Assembly: GCF_019279795.1 (NCBI RefSeq)
Contig: NC_056733.1
Span: 1,420,572,800-1,420,636,799 of the forward strand
Length of the DNA stretch: 64,000 nucleotides
Direction: 5' to 3'
Source: Protopterus annectens
Taxonomy: Eukaryota > Chordata > Ceratodontiformes > Protopteridae
Made by a program: the position numbers and the translations under genes. Below, one piece after another: positions 11,120 to 21,946 of the stretch; position 1 is the stretch's first letter; the number at the start of each line of letters is the position of its first letter. The notes below the pieces were generated by a model. It was not told where the DNA came from, did no database searches, and saw only the letters and a list, made by a program, of their open reading frames with translations.

Positions 11120-12240
11120 CGTGATCATACCATAGATAATTTGAGTGGGCCATGTAAGGGATGCAGCATTTAGGAACTGCCTCTATCCATTAGTGACATG
11201 AGGGGAAATCCTGGAGCACATTTTCTATTACCCATCCTTAGAACCAAGTTGCATTTGAATATGGATGGATGAGCTTTGCTTTATTTTTATGGATAGTCTG
11301 TTCCGGAACAGTGGTAGCCTCTGCGATATATATCCATCTCTCTACAACATTCAGTTTAGATACCTGGACTGAGCATTTCTGATGGCATTTGACTTGCTGA
11401 TGTTCAGTAGGTCTATCTGTATTATGTCGGAGGATGCTTTGTATGCCAGACATGTCACCTCTAAGCACTCTAGGATACTGAGTATAGTAATAAATCTTTG
11501 AGGTGGTCCATGCAAGACTTATTGTTTAGGACTTGTATCCTTTTAGTAAGGTTTCTATGAAGGTATTCCAATTGTTGCAGAGGGCTGGACAGATACATGC
11601 CAAAGTGGGCATTATACAAAATGATCGACATAATGAGAGCTTTGTAAAGGGGACAACAACATCTCTAGATCTAGTCACAATCAATTTGTTTTTAAGCTGT
11701 GCAATATAGAAAGGCTTTCTTATGACTCTGGGCACATGTTGGTCAAAAGTTAGGTCACTGTACACGCAAGTTCCCAAATGCCAAACAATTGGATCAGTTC
11801 TCAGAGGGCATTGTCATGATTTTGACAACAGTTATTATTTGGGACAAACCTTCCTGCATGATGGTTAAGTAATTTGGGGTTCAATAACTTCTCCTAGCTT
11901 GCAGTCATCTCAGACTTAGCTGGCCAAAGCTCTTTGGTATTTTCTTTTACTTTTGACATGTATATGCCAAACAGAAAAAGTCTCAGCACCGAACCCTGGG
12001 GACTCCATTGGTGACTGGTCTCTTCCACTGTTTTGATCTCCTGCATCCTGTGAGCCAAGTTGACAATGCAGCTGGTGATGTAAGTGTTTGCTCCTACATT
12101 ATTCATCTTTTGTACTACACCTGAGTAGGGGATTGTGTCAAAAAGCTTGGCCAGGTCAAGGTAATGTGGTGTGAACTGTTTTACCTTCATCCATTGCTTT
12201 GGTAACAAGAGTAAAACTTAAAATTTGCCCATGATTTTGA
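11120..12240 (-). pseudogene. CR1 fragment, highly decayed
   Basis: Minus-strand pieces of a CR1 Pol: 12208-11894 (YLDLAKLFDTIPYSG, SPQGSVLRLFLFGIYM), 11777-11526 (VIRKPFYIAQL) and 11468-11238 (LLRGDM-like). The 3' end near 11120 keeps MGNRK and a DRG motif. The catalytic F-ADD stretch is lost to stops. It stands tail-to-tail with the plus-strand CR1 ending at 11045 and is more diverged, hence older or from another subfamily. Confidence 0.75.
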
Positions 12241-12455
12241 GCCTTTCACACGTTCCTCTGGGATGTTTTCAAACACATTTTTAGGGCCATGTATACATGT
12301 ATGCATTCCTTGATTCACCTTCCTGATTGTATTAAATTATATTCCTTGTATAATACAGCACCAGTTGTTAGAATATGTTTTAAATCTGTAGTTTTGAACA
12401 GTCTTCCAGTAAGCAATGAAACAAAATGTAGGAACCAATAATGACAAAACAAAAG

Positions 12456-12652
12456 TTTTAGTTATGTGCTTACCATAACTTCGGATGTATGGGATCCATC
12501 TCGCCTACATTCATAACTGATGGGTTCGGAGCTGATCCATCGGCTCCGACTCGGCCACTATATACTAGAACGAAGTCTCTAATTGGCTGGGCTACCCCTT
12601 ATCCCAGAATGCACCACGCCTGCTTCCCCAGATCTTGTTTGTTCGCTTTCAT
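12456..12652. repeat. Left inverted terminal repeat of DIRS copy B
   Basis: Reverse-complement of the right terminal repeat over about 160 bp, including CTCGCCTACATTCATAACTG, CGACTCGGCCACTATATACT and CCCCTTATCCCAGAATGCAC. The outer 35 bp (starting TTTAGTTATGTGCTTACC) have no partner in the right repeat but match the internal complementary region. Confidence 0.92.
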
Positions 12653-12773
12653 ACCTACATCCAGACACAGAGACATACCAGCAACTGTAACAAACTAAAG
12701 TCCTTCAAGAGAAAAACTCAGTAAGTAGCAACATTCCCTCTAAATCCAATGGGAAGGGGGAAGGAGGGCGGGT

Positions 12774-12881
12774 ACGTATGAATGTAGGCGAGATGGATCT
12801 CATACATCCAAAGTTATGGTAAGTACATAACTAAAAGATGTAATGGGATCCTATCTCGCCTACATTCATAACTGATGGGAT
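12774..12881. repeat. DIRS internal complementary region
   Basis: The left half (to about 12836) is the reverse complement of the outermost left terminus: TTATGGTAAGTACATAACTA here against TAGTTATGTGCTTACCATAA at 12460. The right half, ATGTAATGGGATCCTATCTC onward, is the reverse complement of the outermost right terminus. In DIRS replication this segment templates joining of the two ends to form a circle. Confidence 0.9.
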
Positions 12882-12911
12882 AGCGTCCCTAGCACCTAAA
12901 TCCCGGGTGGC

Positions 12912-14270
12912 TCATTGGAAAACACTCCTGAGAACTGTGGAACCAAAGGAAGCTCTACCTCGAGAAGCCACATCTATCTTGTAATGAGAAATGAAGGTGT
13001 GTGGAGAAGTCCAGGTAGCGGCCGCACAGATATCATCTATCGATAATTTGGAGTGGAATGCTACAGAAGTAGCCATTGCCCTGGTAGAATGAGCCCTGAC
13101 TGGGAAGGGTAGCTCTTTGCCGGACCGTGAATAAATGAAGGAGATGCAATCTTTAATCCATTTGGCTATGGTGGTTTTAGCCACCGGTTGACCCAACCTA
13201 TTTTCCGCAAAGGACACAAACAGCTGATCTGACTTTCGTGTCTGATTGGTCTTACTTAAATAAAAACGCAGTTGTCTGTGAACATCCAACTGATGGAAAA
13301 TATATTCTGCGCTATTGGAGAATTTGGGAAAAAACACAGGGAGCTCCAAGGATTGTTGAATGCATAAGGGGGATGCTACCTTGGGCAAGAAAGAGGGATT
13401 TAACTTGAGGGACCCTCTGTCTTTGTGAAAAGATAAATAAGGAGGATTAGAACAGAGAGCCTAAAGCTCTGAAACCCGCTTGGCAGAGGTTATTGCCACC
13501 AAAAAGGCGGTTTTCCAAGATAGAAATTTTATATCACAAGTAGCTGCTGGTTCAAAGGGGCGGGCAGTTAAAGAAGCTAGAACCATATTCAGGTCCCAAG
13601 GGGTCACAGGTTGGGCTATTGGGGGCCAAAGGAGCCACACTCCTTTAAGGAAAGATTTGCAAAGCCTGTTTGCCATTAAGGAAGGCTCAAAAGAGACATG
13701 AAAATTAGAGATAGCCGCCAGTTGGACTTTAATTGTGGAAAATGAAGAGCCCAAATGAAACAAAGAAGCCAGGAATTCTAAAACCTGAGGTACTGGGGCG
13801 GTAAGGGGATCTATACCTCATTGCTGGGCCCAAAGAGCAAACCTCTTCCATTTGCTGGAATACAGTTTAATAGTGGAAGGTTTGTGAGAAGAGGACAAAA
13901 TGTGGATGACGTCTGGAGAAAGAGAGTTATCTCTGACTAAGGTTGGAAGTGGAGTAACCAAGCGGCCAACCTCAAGGACCTGAGGGATGGGTGAGACTGT
14001 CCCAACTGATGAGTTAACAGGTCGGGCACCAGGTCCAGAAACCATGGGCCTTCCACCGCATACCTCAGAAGGAAGGGGAACCAAACCTGACGAGGCCAGT
14101 GGGGAGCGATCAAAATCATGTCGCTTCCTAGAAAAATTGCCTTCTGTATCACCTTCGGGAGAAGGGGAACCGGAGGGAAGGCGTAGAGTAGACCGGGGGG
14201 CCAACTGTGAGCTAGGGCGTCCCTGGGAATCTGCCCCTGAGAGGGAGTCAGAGTGAAGAACTCCCTGCAT
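12912..14270 (-). pseudogene. DIRS tyrosine recombinase, two in-frame stops
   Basis: One minus-strand frame from about 14270 to 12912, interrupted only by TGA at 13820-13818 and TAG at 13463-13461. The catalytic set is complete: Arg in AKRVSEL (about 13470), HSTR as the HxxR box (about 13090), and Tyr in TFISHY (about 12984). A core-binding-type segment (IKLYSSKWKRFALW) precedes it near 13850. The frame overlaps the end of the RNase H frame by about 330 nt in another phase, as is typical of DIRS. Both stops are explained by single C-to-T changes (CGA to TGA, CAG to TAG). In the intact element this enzyme integrates the circular copy. Confidence 0.9.
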
Positions 14271-15098
14271 TTCGCATTGTGAGGGCTGGCAAACAAGTCA
14301 CAACAAGGGAGGCCCCACTTGGCGAAGATGTTTGCAGCCACTCTGTCGTTGAGGGACCACTTGTGGGGCAACAGGAAAGTCCTGCTCAGCCTGTCTGCAA
14401 TCACATTGGATTTCCCCGGAATGTGCGTTGCCACTAGGAAACGCTGGGTAGCAATCGCCCAATGCCACACTCTCATGTTCTCTCGGCAAAGAGGGTAGGA
14501 CCTGGTTCCGCCTTGCTTGTTTATGTACCAGACTACTGACATGTTGTCGGATAGAATCGCAATAGTACCCCGGGGAAGAGCATGATGAAGTGCTTGCAAT
14601 GCCAGTAGCACCGCTCTTATTTCCAGGATATTGATATGTAAGCCACATGCCTTGGACAGACCTGTCCAGATAATGACCCCCCCACCCTATCTGGGAGGCG
14701 TCCGTGGTCACCGTGGCGATGGGAGGCTGAAGAACAAAGGGTCGCCCCTGGTCCAGGTTGGACCGAAGCAGCCACCAACGTAGGTCCCTACGGCAAATTT
14801 CCGTAATCTGGACCAGATGGTTCAAGGAGAGTTCCTGAAAGGACCATTGAACCGACAGTAGCCATTGCAGCACCCGCATTTGCAGCCTGGCTAAGGGGAC
14901 TAGAAGAATAGTCGAGGCCATCGTGCCCAATAACTGCAGAATCAGTCTGGCCTGAACTCGTGATCTGGGTAACAAGGTTTGGACCTGAGACTGCAGGACC
15001 TGAATCCTTTCTACCAGCAAGAATGCCTGCATTCTTCTTGTGTCTAACTCTGCGCCTATAAAGGTAATACGCTGAGATGGCTGCAGCACAGATTTTCC
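13937..15098 (-). pseudogene. DIRS RT connection and RNase H, frameshifted
   Basis: Continues the RT frame after the TGA at 15101-15099, with QRITFIGAELDTRRM, then reaches RNase H at about 14710 (TTDASQIGWGG). Near 14640 the frame shifts by one base. The rest of RNase H (INILEIRAVLLALQ, LSDNMSVVWYINKQGG, HIPGKSNVIADRLSR) is open in the other phase down to 13937. It ends with the conserved DIRS stretch around LLYAFPPVPLL. RNase H would remove RNA from the RNA:DNA hybrid. One indel accounts for the break. Confidence 0.88.
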
Positions 15099-18000
15099 TC
15101 AATTGAACGTGATTCCTAGTGAATGACCCAAACTGACTGTGGTCATAAGCGCCCGAACTAATAGATGCTTGGAGGTGGCAGTAAGGAGCCAGTCGTCTAG
15201 ATAGGGAAACACTTGGAATCCTAGACTTCTCAAGTGAGCTGTCACTACTGCCAGACACTTGGTGAACACCCTGGGGGCTGTGGTGAGACCAAAGGGCAGT
15301 GCTCGGAACTGGAAATGACTGGCTCCCAGGCGGAAGCGTAAATGACTCCTGGACTCTTGACTTATCAGAATGTGATAGTAAGCGTCCTTGAGATATAAGG
15401 AGCACATCCAGACATCCTTCTCCAATAACGGGAGAATGGACTGAAGGGTGACCATTCGGAATTTGGATTTTTTTACAAAGCGATTCAATGATCTGAGGTC
15501 CAAAATGGGCCTTAAGTCCCCTGTCTTTTTTGGCACCAAAAATAGTCTTGAGTAAGTTCCTGATCTGATCTGGTCAGCGGGGACAGGCTGGATGACTCCT
15601 TTTCTTAACAGCTTTGAAACCTCGACCGCTGCTTGATCCCGCTGACTGGGTGGCACATCCAGGATTTTCCTGATAGGAAGAGGGGGGTTCTTGATGAAAG
15701 GGATGAGATAGCCTCCGGTTATGGTCCGGAGCACCCACTGATCCTTGGTGACAGATTCACAAGCCTGCGGGTGTTCCGCAAATCGACCCCCGACTGGCTC
15801 CGGAGATGCGCAGTCGGGCCACGTCTCAGGGACGGTGAGCGTAGGATGGACCACAAAAGGAATCACGGTCTCCAGAGTTACGGGGGCCTCTGCCGCCTCT
15901 GGGGCAGCATCTTCCTGAATCCCCCCCCTGCCTCTAGAGGGGGGATCACTCGGTGGAGTAGGGAAAGACCTTTGAGATTTCCTGAACCACATTTTCCCTC
16001 CTCTCTGGGCCTTGGGGTAAGGTCTAGAGGGAGCGGAAAAATGGGCCCCCATGGCAGTCAAGGTCTTGCCCTCCTGCTCGCACCGAGTCAGTGTGTCCTT
16101 CACCTTGGGTCCAAACAGGGAGGACCCATCAAAGGGGGCGTCGGTGAAGGAAGACTTAAAGGCCTCTGCAAAGGGACACAAGCGTAACCAGGCGTATCTT
16201 CTAAGATCCACGCCTGTTCCCGCTGCTCTACTCGCCCCTTCGGCCGCATATGATATGAGCCTCATGAACGAGTTGACTATCGAAGATAGGGTAGTCATCT
16301 GGGCGCCAACAGTTTGGGCTAATGCCTCAGGAAGATTACCCATAAGAGACTCACCTAACTCTTTGAGGAGGTCCCTTCGGAGCCTGGTAAAATGACAAAG
16401 ATAATTCAGCGACCGCAGGGTAAAGGCCGCTGAAGAAAGGGTACACTTCCCGTACCTATCCATGCTCCTGGAATCCTTATTAGGAGGGTGAATAGACGTT
16501 GAAGCCTCTGCCACGTCCTGCTGAGTGGCAGATGCCACCACCATCGCATCTACTGCAACTCCTTTAGTCAAAAATTCCTTTTGAGGAGGGGCTGAGAGGA
16601 ACTTGTTAGGCCTGGCGGGCACCGGTTCCACAGTGTCAGGGTGTTCCCACACCCTTCGAGAAACTAAATCTAGTAATTCATCGAAGGGTGGAGACACCCA
16701 GGAGGCGGAGGGCTGGGCCCCAAAAGCCTTGAGGAAGACTGACTCCTCTGCGGAAGGGGTTTTGGACTGCCAATCGCCTCTCTGTCTCAGGATCTCGAGG
16801 ATATCTGAGAATGAGGCGTCATCCGAGGACGATTTTGGGGACCCCTCCACATCATCAAGGTCAATATCTGATGTGATAGACTCATCCTGGGAGTCAATGT
16901 GCTTCCTCTTGCACAATTTTTTTCTTGGAGGTTCATCTGAAGCAGATTCAGAAGGACCTCCCGGGAGAAGGGAACCCCCCAAGGGGGTATCCTCAGGCCC
17001 TGGGGCCCTGCTGTCATGGGAATGAAGCACACCAGAAGCGCCAGTTCCCAAGTCTAGGGACGGTGAGGTAGAGACTTGCTGAGCCGGCAAGGACATGGCC
17101 AGCGCACTCCTCATGGCCTCAAAAGCAGGACCTCCAGACTCTACGGAGGACACCGGCTGAGAGACCACGACGGCACCGGGAATCCCTGCGGCCGACGCTC
17201 TGAGGGCAAGACTAGGCACCAAAGCTACCAGTTCCAAAGTGTTCCCTTCGGCCCCGACGTCCCAGTACCGAACCCTGACGCCGAGGACAGGGTAGGAATG
17301 ATGGCTGGAACAGAGAAGCTCCGAGGGAGTCTCAGTGCCAACTGGACAACTCTGCTCTGCTCTACCATCACCGACTCCAACGGCTCCGAGGAGGTTGGAG
17401 GAGGAATTGGATGCGTCAAAGTGGGACCGGCTCCGGAGCCGAGTGGGCTGGAGCCGAGACCATTTTTGTAAAAACCGGGGACTGGAAAAGCCTCTGGATA
17501 ACTCTGTCCAAATCTGAGTCTGACAACCTGGAGGATTTAGAGGAAATAGATGGGGGCCGAGACGACTTCTCTCTCGGCTCCGATAGACCAGGGGACCAGC
17601 TCTGAAATGGCTCCAACACCATCGGCACCGGATCCAGAACCGTATGAATAAGCATCGGCGCCGAAGGGGACTTTGGGGCCAGGGGGGAGAGTCTGAGCTG
17701 CACACCTCCAACGGCTCCGAGACCAAAGAAGCCGAAGCAGATGATTCGCCTCTCGATCCCCCAACCTGCGGCTCCAACACCAATGGAGCCGAGGAAAGAG
17801 GTATAGAGGCAGACCCTTCCACCCGAGGCTCTGAAGCTATTGGAGTGGAGGAAGAAGAGGTCGACCTATGCTTCTTGGAAGTCGGTTCCGACGGACTGGT
17901 CGGAGCCGACGACCTTTTCTTTTTAGAAGCTGGAGAAGAAGGAGAAGCCAAAGCTTCCTCAAAGGAGGGCTTAATAAGGCCCTTAAGGATCAATTTATTT

Positions 18001-18179
18001 TTTCGTTCTTGAAGGACCCTAGAGGAAGAAGCATGACAAACACTACATGTTTCCTGCAAATGTTTCGGTCCTAAACAATATACACAAACAGCATGGCTAT
18101 CAGTAAGAGACATTTTGTAGTTGCACTTGGTGCACTTTTTAAAACCAGACTTTTGCTCTTTCGACATCCTATCACACAA
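15099..18179 (-). pseudogene. DIRS gag fused in frame to RT fingers/palm
   Basis: A 1026-codon frame. The N-terminus has a zinc-binding pattern CxxC...CxxC...H...CxxC (residues about 15-50: FKKCTKC, CVYC, CSVC), followed by a Ser/Pro-rich region with SEP repeats. The gag core is about residues 440-740, and RT starts at about residue 840 (LLRKGVIQPV, FLVPKKTGDLRPILDLRSLN, ALPFGLTTAPRVF, YLDDWLL). It ends at a TGA where Trp is expected (FN-stop-GKS), so one G-to-A change stops it. Around 17050-17700 the conserved gag frame appears to lie in another phase (SDSDLDRVIQRLF), suggesting a pair of compensating frameshifts. Catalytic YLDD is intact. Confidence 0.88.
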
Positions 18180-18549
18180 CTATTTCCCACAACGAAAAGC
18201 AAACCTTAAAGTAGGGCACGAGCCCTTTGACTCAAAAAATGGGACTGGCCCAAGATACAGAACACAAAACAGGCAGAAGCCCTCTAGCTTAAACGGGCTT
18301 AGCCCGATAAATCAGGATGTACAGAGAGACAAAATCAACACAAATAAGGGCAAGGGCCCTCTAACTTAAATGGGCCTTGCCTGGTATGTAGAAAAAAATA
18401 CCAATCACACCAAAACAGGTTACACACACATGTAAAGCTGTTAAAACAGCTGTTTGTTAAATTTGTGAAGAAAACCCTAGGTCAAAAGACCAAAAAGTAA
18501 TGAAAAAAAACACTTAGCTCCAGCCAAGTCGAGACCATGTCCAGCTTGA

Positions 18550-18717
18550 AAAGCGGCAAACGAGATCTGGGGAAGCAGGCGTGGTGCATTCTGGGATAAG
18601 GGGTAGCCCAGCCAATTAGAGACTTTGTTCTAGTATATAGTGGCCGAGTCGGAGCCGATGGATCGGCTCCGAACCCATCAGTTATGAATGTAGGCGAGAT
18701 AGGATCCCATTACATCT
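18550..18717. repeat. Right inverted terminal repeat of DIRS copy B
   Basis: Partner of the left repeat. It contains an internal near-palindrome, TCGGAGCCGAT then ATCGGCTCCGA with a 2-bp centre, also present with one mismatch in the left repeat. The end is set at the CATTACATCT block because the internal complementary region matches up to there. Confidence 0.92.
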
Positions 18718-19097
18718 GCCCATTTTAGAAAATTTCAACCATAAAAGGCCCCTCGAACCTCTCATAATCCACCAGTATCAGTAAATATGTAAAATGTCTG
18801 CAGAAGTAAGTCATCTAAATAATTCCACATTTAAGGGATCTCTAACTAATGAAGAGGTGTCTGCTAGGAAACAACTCTATATTTCATCGTTTCATCTAAA
18901 AATAAATTGGCTGTTGCTCTTGAAGAATAAATTGCCTATGTTACATTAAAAAATGATAAGCTAATAATATTGCAACAGGGAATGGATGGCAAACTGATAA
19001 CAGGTTCATAGTTACTAGGTAACTCCTCCAAAGGAGGACATTCACAAGACTGTAGCATCCACTCCCTTTAAAATGCAACATAGTACAGTATCAGCAA

Positions 19098-19175
19098 TCT
19101 ATCTGCATACTGTGGGAGTAGAACCCACAGCCTTCTGCATCAAGAGTAAGCTGCTACCTGTTGTGCTAATAATGC
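19098..19175 (-). mobile_element. tRNA-like SINE head with perfect A and B boxes
   Basis: On the minus strand TAGCACAACAG fits the box A consensus TRGYNNARNNG exactly, and GGTTCTACTCC fits box B (GGTTCNANNCC) exactly, at the right spacing. No convincing full cloverleaf with acceptor stem is seen. It lies next to repeats, so a SINE head is more likely than a tRNA gene. Confidence 0.65.
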
Positions 19176-19239
19176 AAACAGTCTTGGAATATGCAGAGCT
19201 AAACTTCTCTTCCCCTGAAGCTCTCAGCTCCTTGTAAAA

Positions 19240-19486
19240 ATTGTTATTTATTTAACAATTTTTACCAGGAAAGTCAGACTTGGAAGAAAGCCAATTTTCA
19301 GCAGAGGCCCAGGGAGAAATGCTCCAGATACATGTCTTTGTAACATGGAAGGAAACTAGAGTAACCGGGGGAACCCACCCAAATACCAAGAGAACATACA
19401 GACAGCACCCCAGCCAAGAATCAAACCACATAACTTCTTGCTGTATGGCAACAACACTACCACTGCACCATCCACTTGATACAACT
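19240..19486 (-). mobile_element. V-SINE-like element with L2-type tail
   Basis: Minus strand. The tRNA-like head has GGATGGTGCAGTGGTAG and GTGGTTTGATTCTTGGC. The central block resembles the conserved V-SINE core (CCCCGGTTACTCTAGTTTCC, AAAGACATG). The 3' part is close to the L2 tail in this window (TTCTCCCTGGGCCTCTGCTG), ending in a TAAA-type tail. Sharing a tail with L2 is the usual sign that L2 machinery mobilised it. Confidence 0.8.
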
Positions 19487-19749
19487 AAATCTCTCAATTT
19501 CACAGCAGAAGAAATCTGGAAAAAGCCAACATTTATTTGGGGGGGCAAAGGGCTAAAACCAAGGACACATTTTAAATATTGTTTGTATAATCGTAGAAAG
19601 CTGCTAAAATAGTGTTTTGTGTTACTGTGTGTTTCCAAATAAAAAGATGCTAAGACTGAAACTTAAAGGGCTTTCATTATGATTTCCCAGAAATCCACAA
19701 ATCTTAAGAGGAACAGACCAAAAGTATGAACCAAACTCCCTGAATCACA

Positions 19750-20010
19750 TGTGGTGGTGTGGGTAGAAAATGCAGGACCCTGTACCTAATGTACAGGGTT
19801 TGAGCCCAATTCCACACACACAAAATATCACTTTGGAGCTACAGAAAATAAATATTGCTTTGGAGCTACTGCATAAAATAAATGGAACTAGCACTAAACA
19901 GTCATCGCTATCACTTCAGAGCTACTGCATAAAATAAATGTAGCTAGCACTAAACGGCCATCACTATCACTTCAGAGCTACTGCATAAAATAAATGGCCA
20001 TCACTTACTG
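19750..20010 (+). repeat. tRNA-like head followed by 56-bp tandem repeat
   Basis: A box-B-like GGGTTTGAGCCC lies at about 19798. It is followed by GAGCTACTGCATAAAATAAA at 19863, 19919 and 19975, a constant 56-bp period (about 3 units, plus decayed earlier copies). Possibly a SINE whose body expanded; the family is unknown. Confidence 0.7.
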
Positions 20011-20262
20011 CATAAGCGTAACAGAATGAAATATCACTGACTTACTCCAGAACTGGAGCCTTAGAAGTAAGCAGTTATCCACGGAGCTAACACTTGGGAG
20101 CCTTATCAGCAAGAAGTGCTTTCCGCACACTTTTGTGTTTAAAATTAGTGTGCGACGTGTGCACGAGTCCTTGCCTATAGCTATAGTTTACCACCTGTTT
20201 GTCTTTTCGGCTGCCGGTAGTGATTCGGGTTGGGAAATTGAAAAAAAAAGACATGCTAGAAT

Positions 20263-20291
20263 AGATGCAGCTGAATCATTCAGCTGCATCT
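20263..20291. repeat. Perfect 14-bp inverted repeat, 1-nt centre
   Basis: AGATGCAGCTGAAT, then C, then ATTCAGCTGCATCT. It is flanked by an A-run on the left and a T-run on the right, so a transcript could fold into a longer hairpin. No gene context is visible. Confidence 0.8.
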
Positions 20292-20734
20292 GTCTTTTGA
20301 GCCATGTTTTTTTTTTTTTTTACATGAGATGATCTGCAAAAGTGGAGGGGTCCCCTCCCCCCTCGCTCTATGGTTCCGGCACCCATGCCAATGTACCAGA
20401 AATGTTACAAAAGTATAAACTGGAATAAATTGCCTTTACAAATCTAAAGACAATGGCAAAACCACAAATATCTTCATTTCAATGCTACTAAATTCTTGTA
20501 CACATATGCACTATTACATAAAGTAAAAATTAGAAACATTTCAGTTCCATGGCTAGGCAATTCCTGTTGACAAGTAAAGAAAGAATGAGACAAAGCCCTG
20601 GAAGAAAGAAAAGTCAGTACAACAACCTTACTACAACACTGTAGAAAAGCTTGTAGTTGGTAGACACTTCTGAAGGATATGGTTTTCCACCCCATATGTT
20701 ATAAGTGGTGTTCATTTTCACAATGATACAGTCA

Positions 20735-20960
20735 TAACGGACATGAGCACTTATGTGGATGTGGACAACTGTTTCTCATTCAATCATCACATTTGCACCA
20801 TAGTCAGGAAATCCTTCTATTTGGCCCAGTTAATTTCCAATGCAATATTTTCAGGATCCAAAGAAGTCATCTTACCACTGTACTATTCCCTTATCAGACC
20901 CATCAATGAATGCAGTACCCCCTATGGTATGCACAAATCTAACCAATCATTTTATTCAGC
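20735..20960 (+). pseudogene. CR1 RT thumb fragment
   Basis: Residues such as FNHHICTIVRKSFYLAQLI and LPLYYSLIRPINE match the same region of the CR1 copies at 10.4 and 28.2 kb. The fragment stops at about 20960, where a SINE head begins. Confidence 0.8.
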
Positions 20961-20971
20961 TGAAGAAACCC

Positions 20972-21065
20972 TAATGAGGGTTGACATAATGGTTAAGGTG
21001 TTTACCTTACAGACACAAGGTACAGGGTTTGATTCTCACTTTTTGTTAATTTGTCCAAATATTTT
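20972..21065 (+). mobile_element. tRNA-derived SINE head
   Basis: GACATAATGGTTAAGGTG and GGTACAGGGTTTGATTCTC resemble the head of the SINE at 898-1036 in the opposite orientation. It lies exactly at the edge of a CR1 fragment and the 3' end of the R4-like LINE. Confidence 0.65.
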
Positions 21066-21099
21066 GGGTTTCTAATACCATGACAGGAATGGACCCCAT

Positions 21100-21839
21100 T
21101 CCTAAGTCAAAGTACAATTAAAGTTCATGAAATTAGCATTGCTTCAATGTTCGATGTCAATCAAAGGTGCTCTTCGCAGCATCTGCAATGTGCCCAGTAA
21201 TGACTCCTTCTGCAATTCGTATGGAGTTACATGTATTGGTAACATATTTAAATACGATTGCAGATTGTTTTATATAAGACCCATTGCTACTACTACTATT
21301 GGGACTGTCTGGCTATCTTTCTTCCACATTGCTCTCGTTTCTGCCTGCAAATCCTGATATTTTATAACTTTGTGTCTCTCTGTACGCAAGACACTGTAGT
21401 CACTGGGTGTGGCAATTTCAATGATCAATGCTACTTTTGTCTTCTTTTCATGGACCACTATATCCAGTTTTCTAGCATCTATCCTTTGAACTATTGGTAA
21501 TGGATGATCCCATGTGATGTAAACTTCATCACTTTCTATGATGCTTTGTGGCTCATATTTCCAGTGTTTTTAAGCCACTTCAATACCATAATGTTTGCAC
21601 AATCCCCAGTGCAACAATCTTGCCACATTATTATGTCTTGCAGTATCCAGTCCTTCTGACATTAGTATGTCACAACCAGCAACAAGGTGTGTGACTGTTT
21701 CCAATTCAGTTTTACAAAACCTACACTTGTCTGTTTCTCCCACATGTTCAATGGACTTTGTAAACCAACGTGTACACAGCCCACTATCTTGGGCTGCCAA
21801 TATTAACCTTTCATCTTTTGGTTTGAATTTGCCTCTCAA
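21100..21839 (-). pseudogene. Zinc knuckle and restriction-like endonuclease of R4-like LINE
   Basis: 21839-21570 contains CRFCKTELETVTHLVAGC (CxxC...H...C), then a RHNNVARLLHW motif. After a stop, 21530-21100 continues with WDHPLPIVQRIDARKLDIVV and IIEIATPSDY...KYQDL. These are the D and K/E-rich blocks of PD-(D/E)XK-type LINE endonucleases, which cut the target site. One stop near 21570 separates the two parts. Confidence 0.8.
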
Positions 21840-21946
21840 CCATTCCTACATTTGTTCCTGATCAACATGAGGTTCTTCCAGAAGTTTTCTATACTTGCCA
21901 CTATATTTATGCATTTTCCACATTTCTTGCCTTCTCATCTGGTCCT

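Larger units (their letters stand above)
12456..18717 (-). mobile_element. DIRS-type tyrosine-recombinase retrotransposon, copy B, structurally complete
   Basis: An element of about 6.26 kb read on the minus strand: gag, RT, RNase H, then tyrosine recombinase. It has inverted terminal repeats (12456-12652 and 18550-18717) and an internal complementary region (12774-12881) whose two halves are complementary to the outer ends of the two terminal repeats. That split arrangement is diagnostic of DIRS elements, which pass through a circular DNA and integrate by recombinase without target-site duplication; none is seen here. Coding is disabled by three in-frame nonsense codons and a frameshift before RNase H, plus probable gag frameshifts. 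Ends were set by matching the internal region to the termini (plus or minus 2 bp). Confidence 0.93.

Noticed and set aside
15633..18074. Several plus-strand frames of 60-184 codons
   Set aside because: They are opposite-strand shadows of the DIRS gag/RT frame, which has recognisable motifs.
19098..19175. Functional tRNA gene
   Set aside because: A and B boxes are perfect but no convincing acceptor stem or full cloverleaf is seen, and the setting is SINE-rich.
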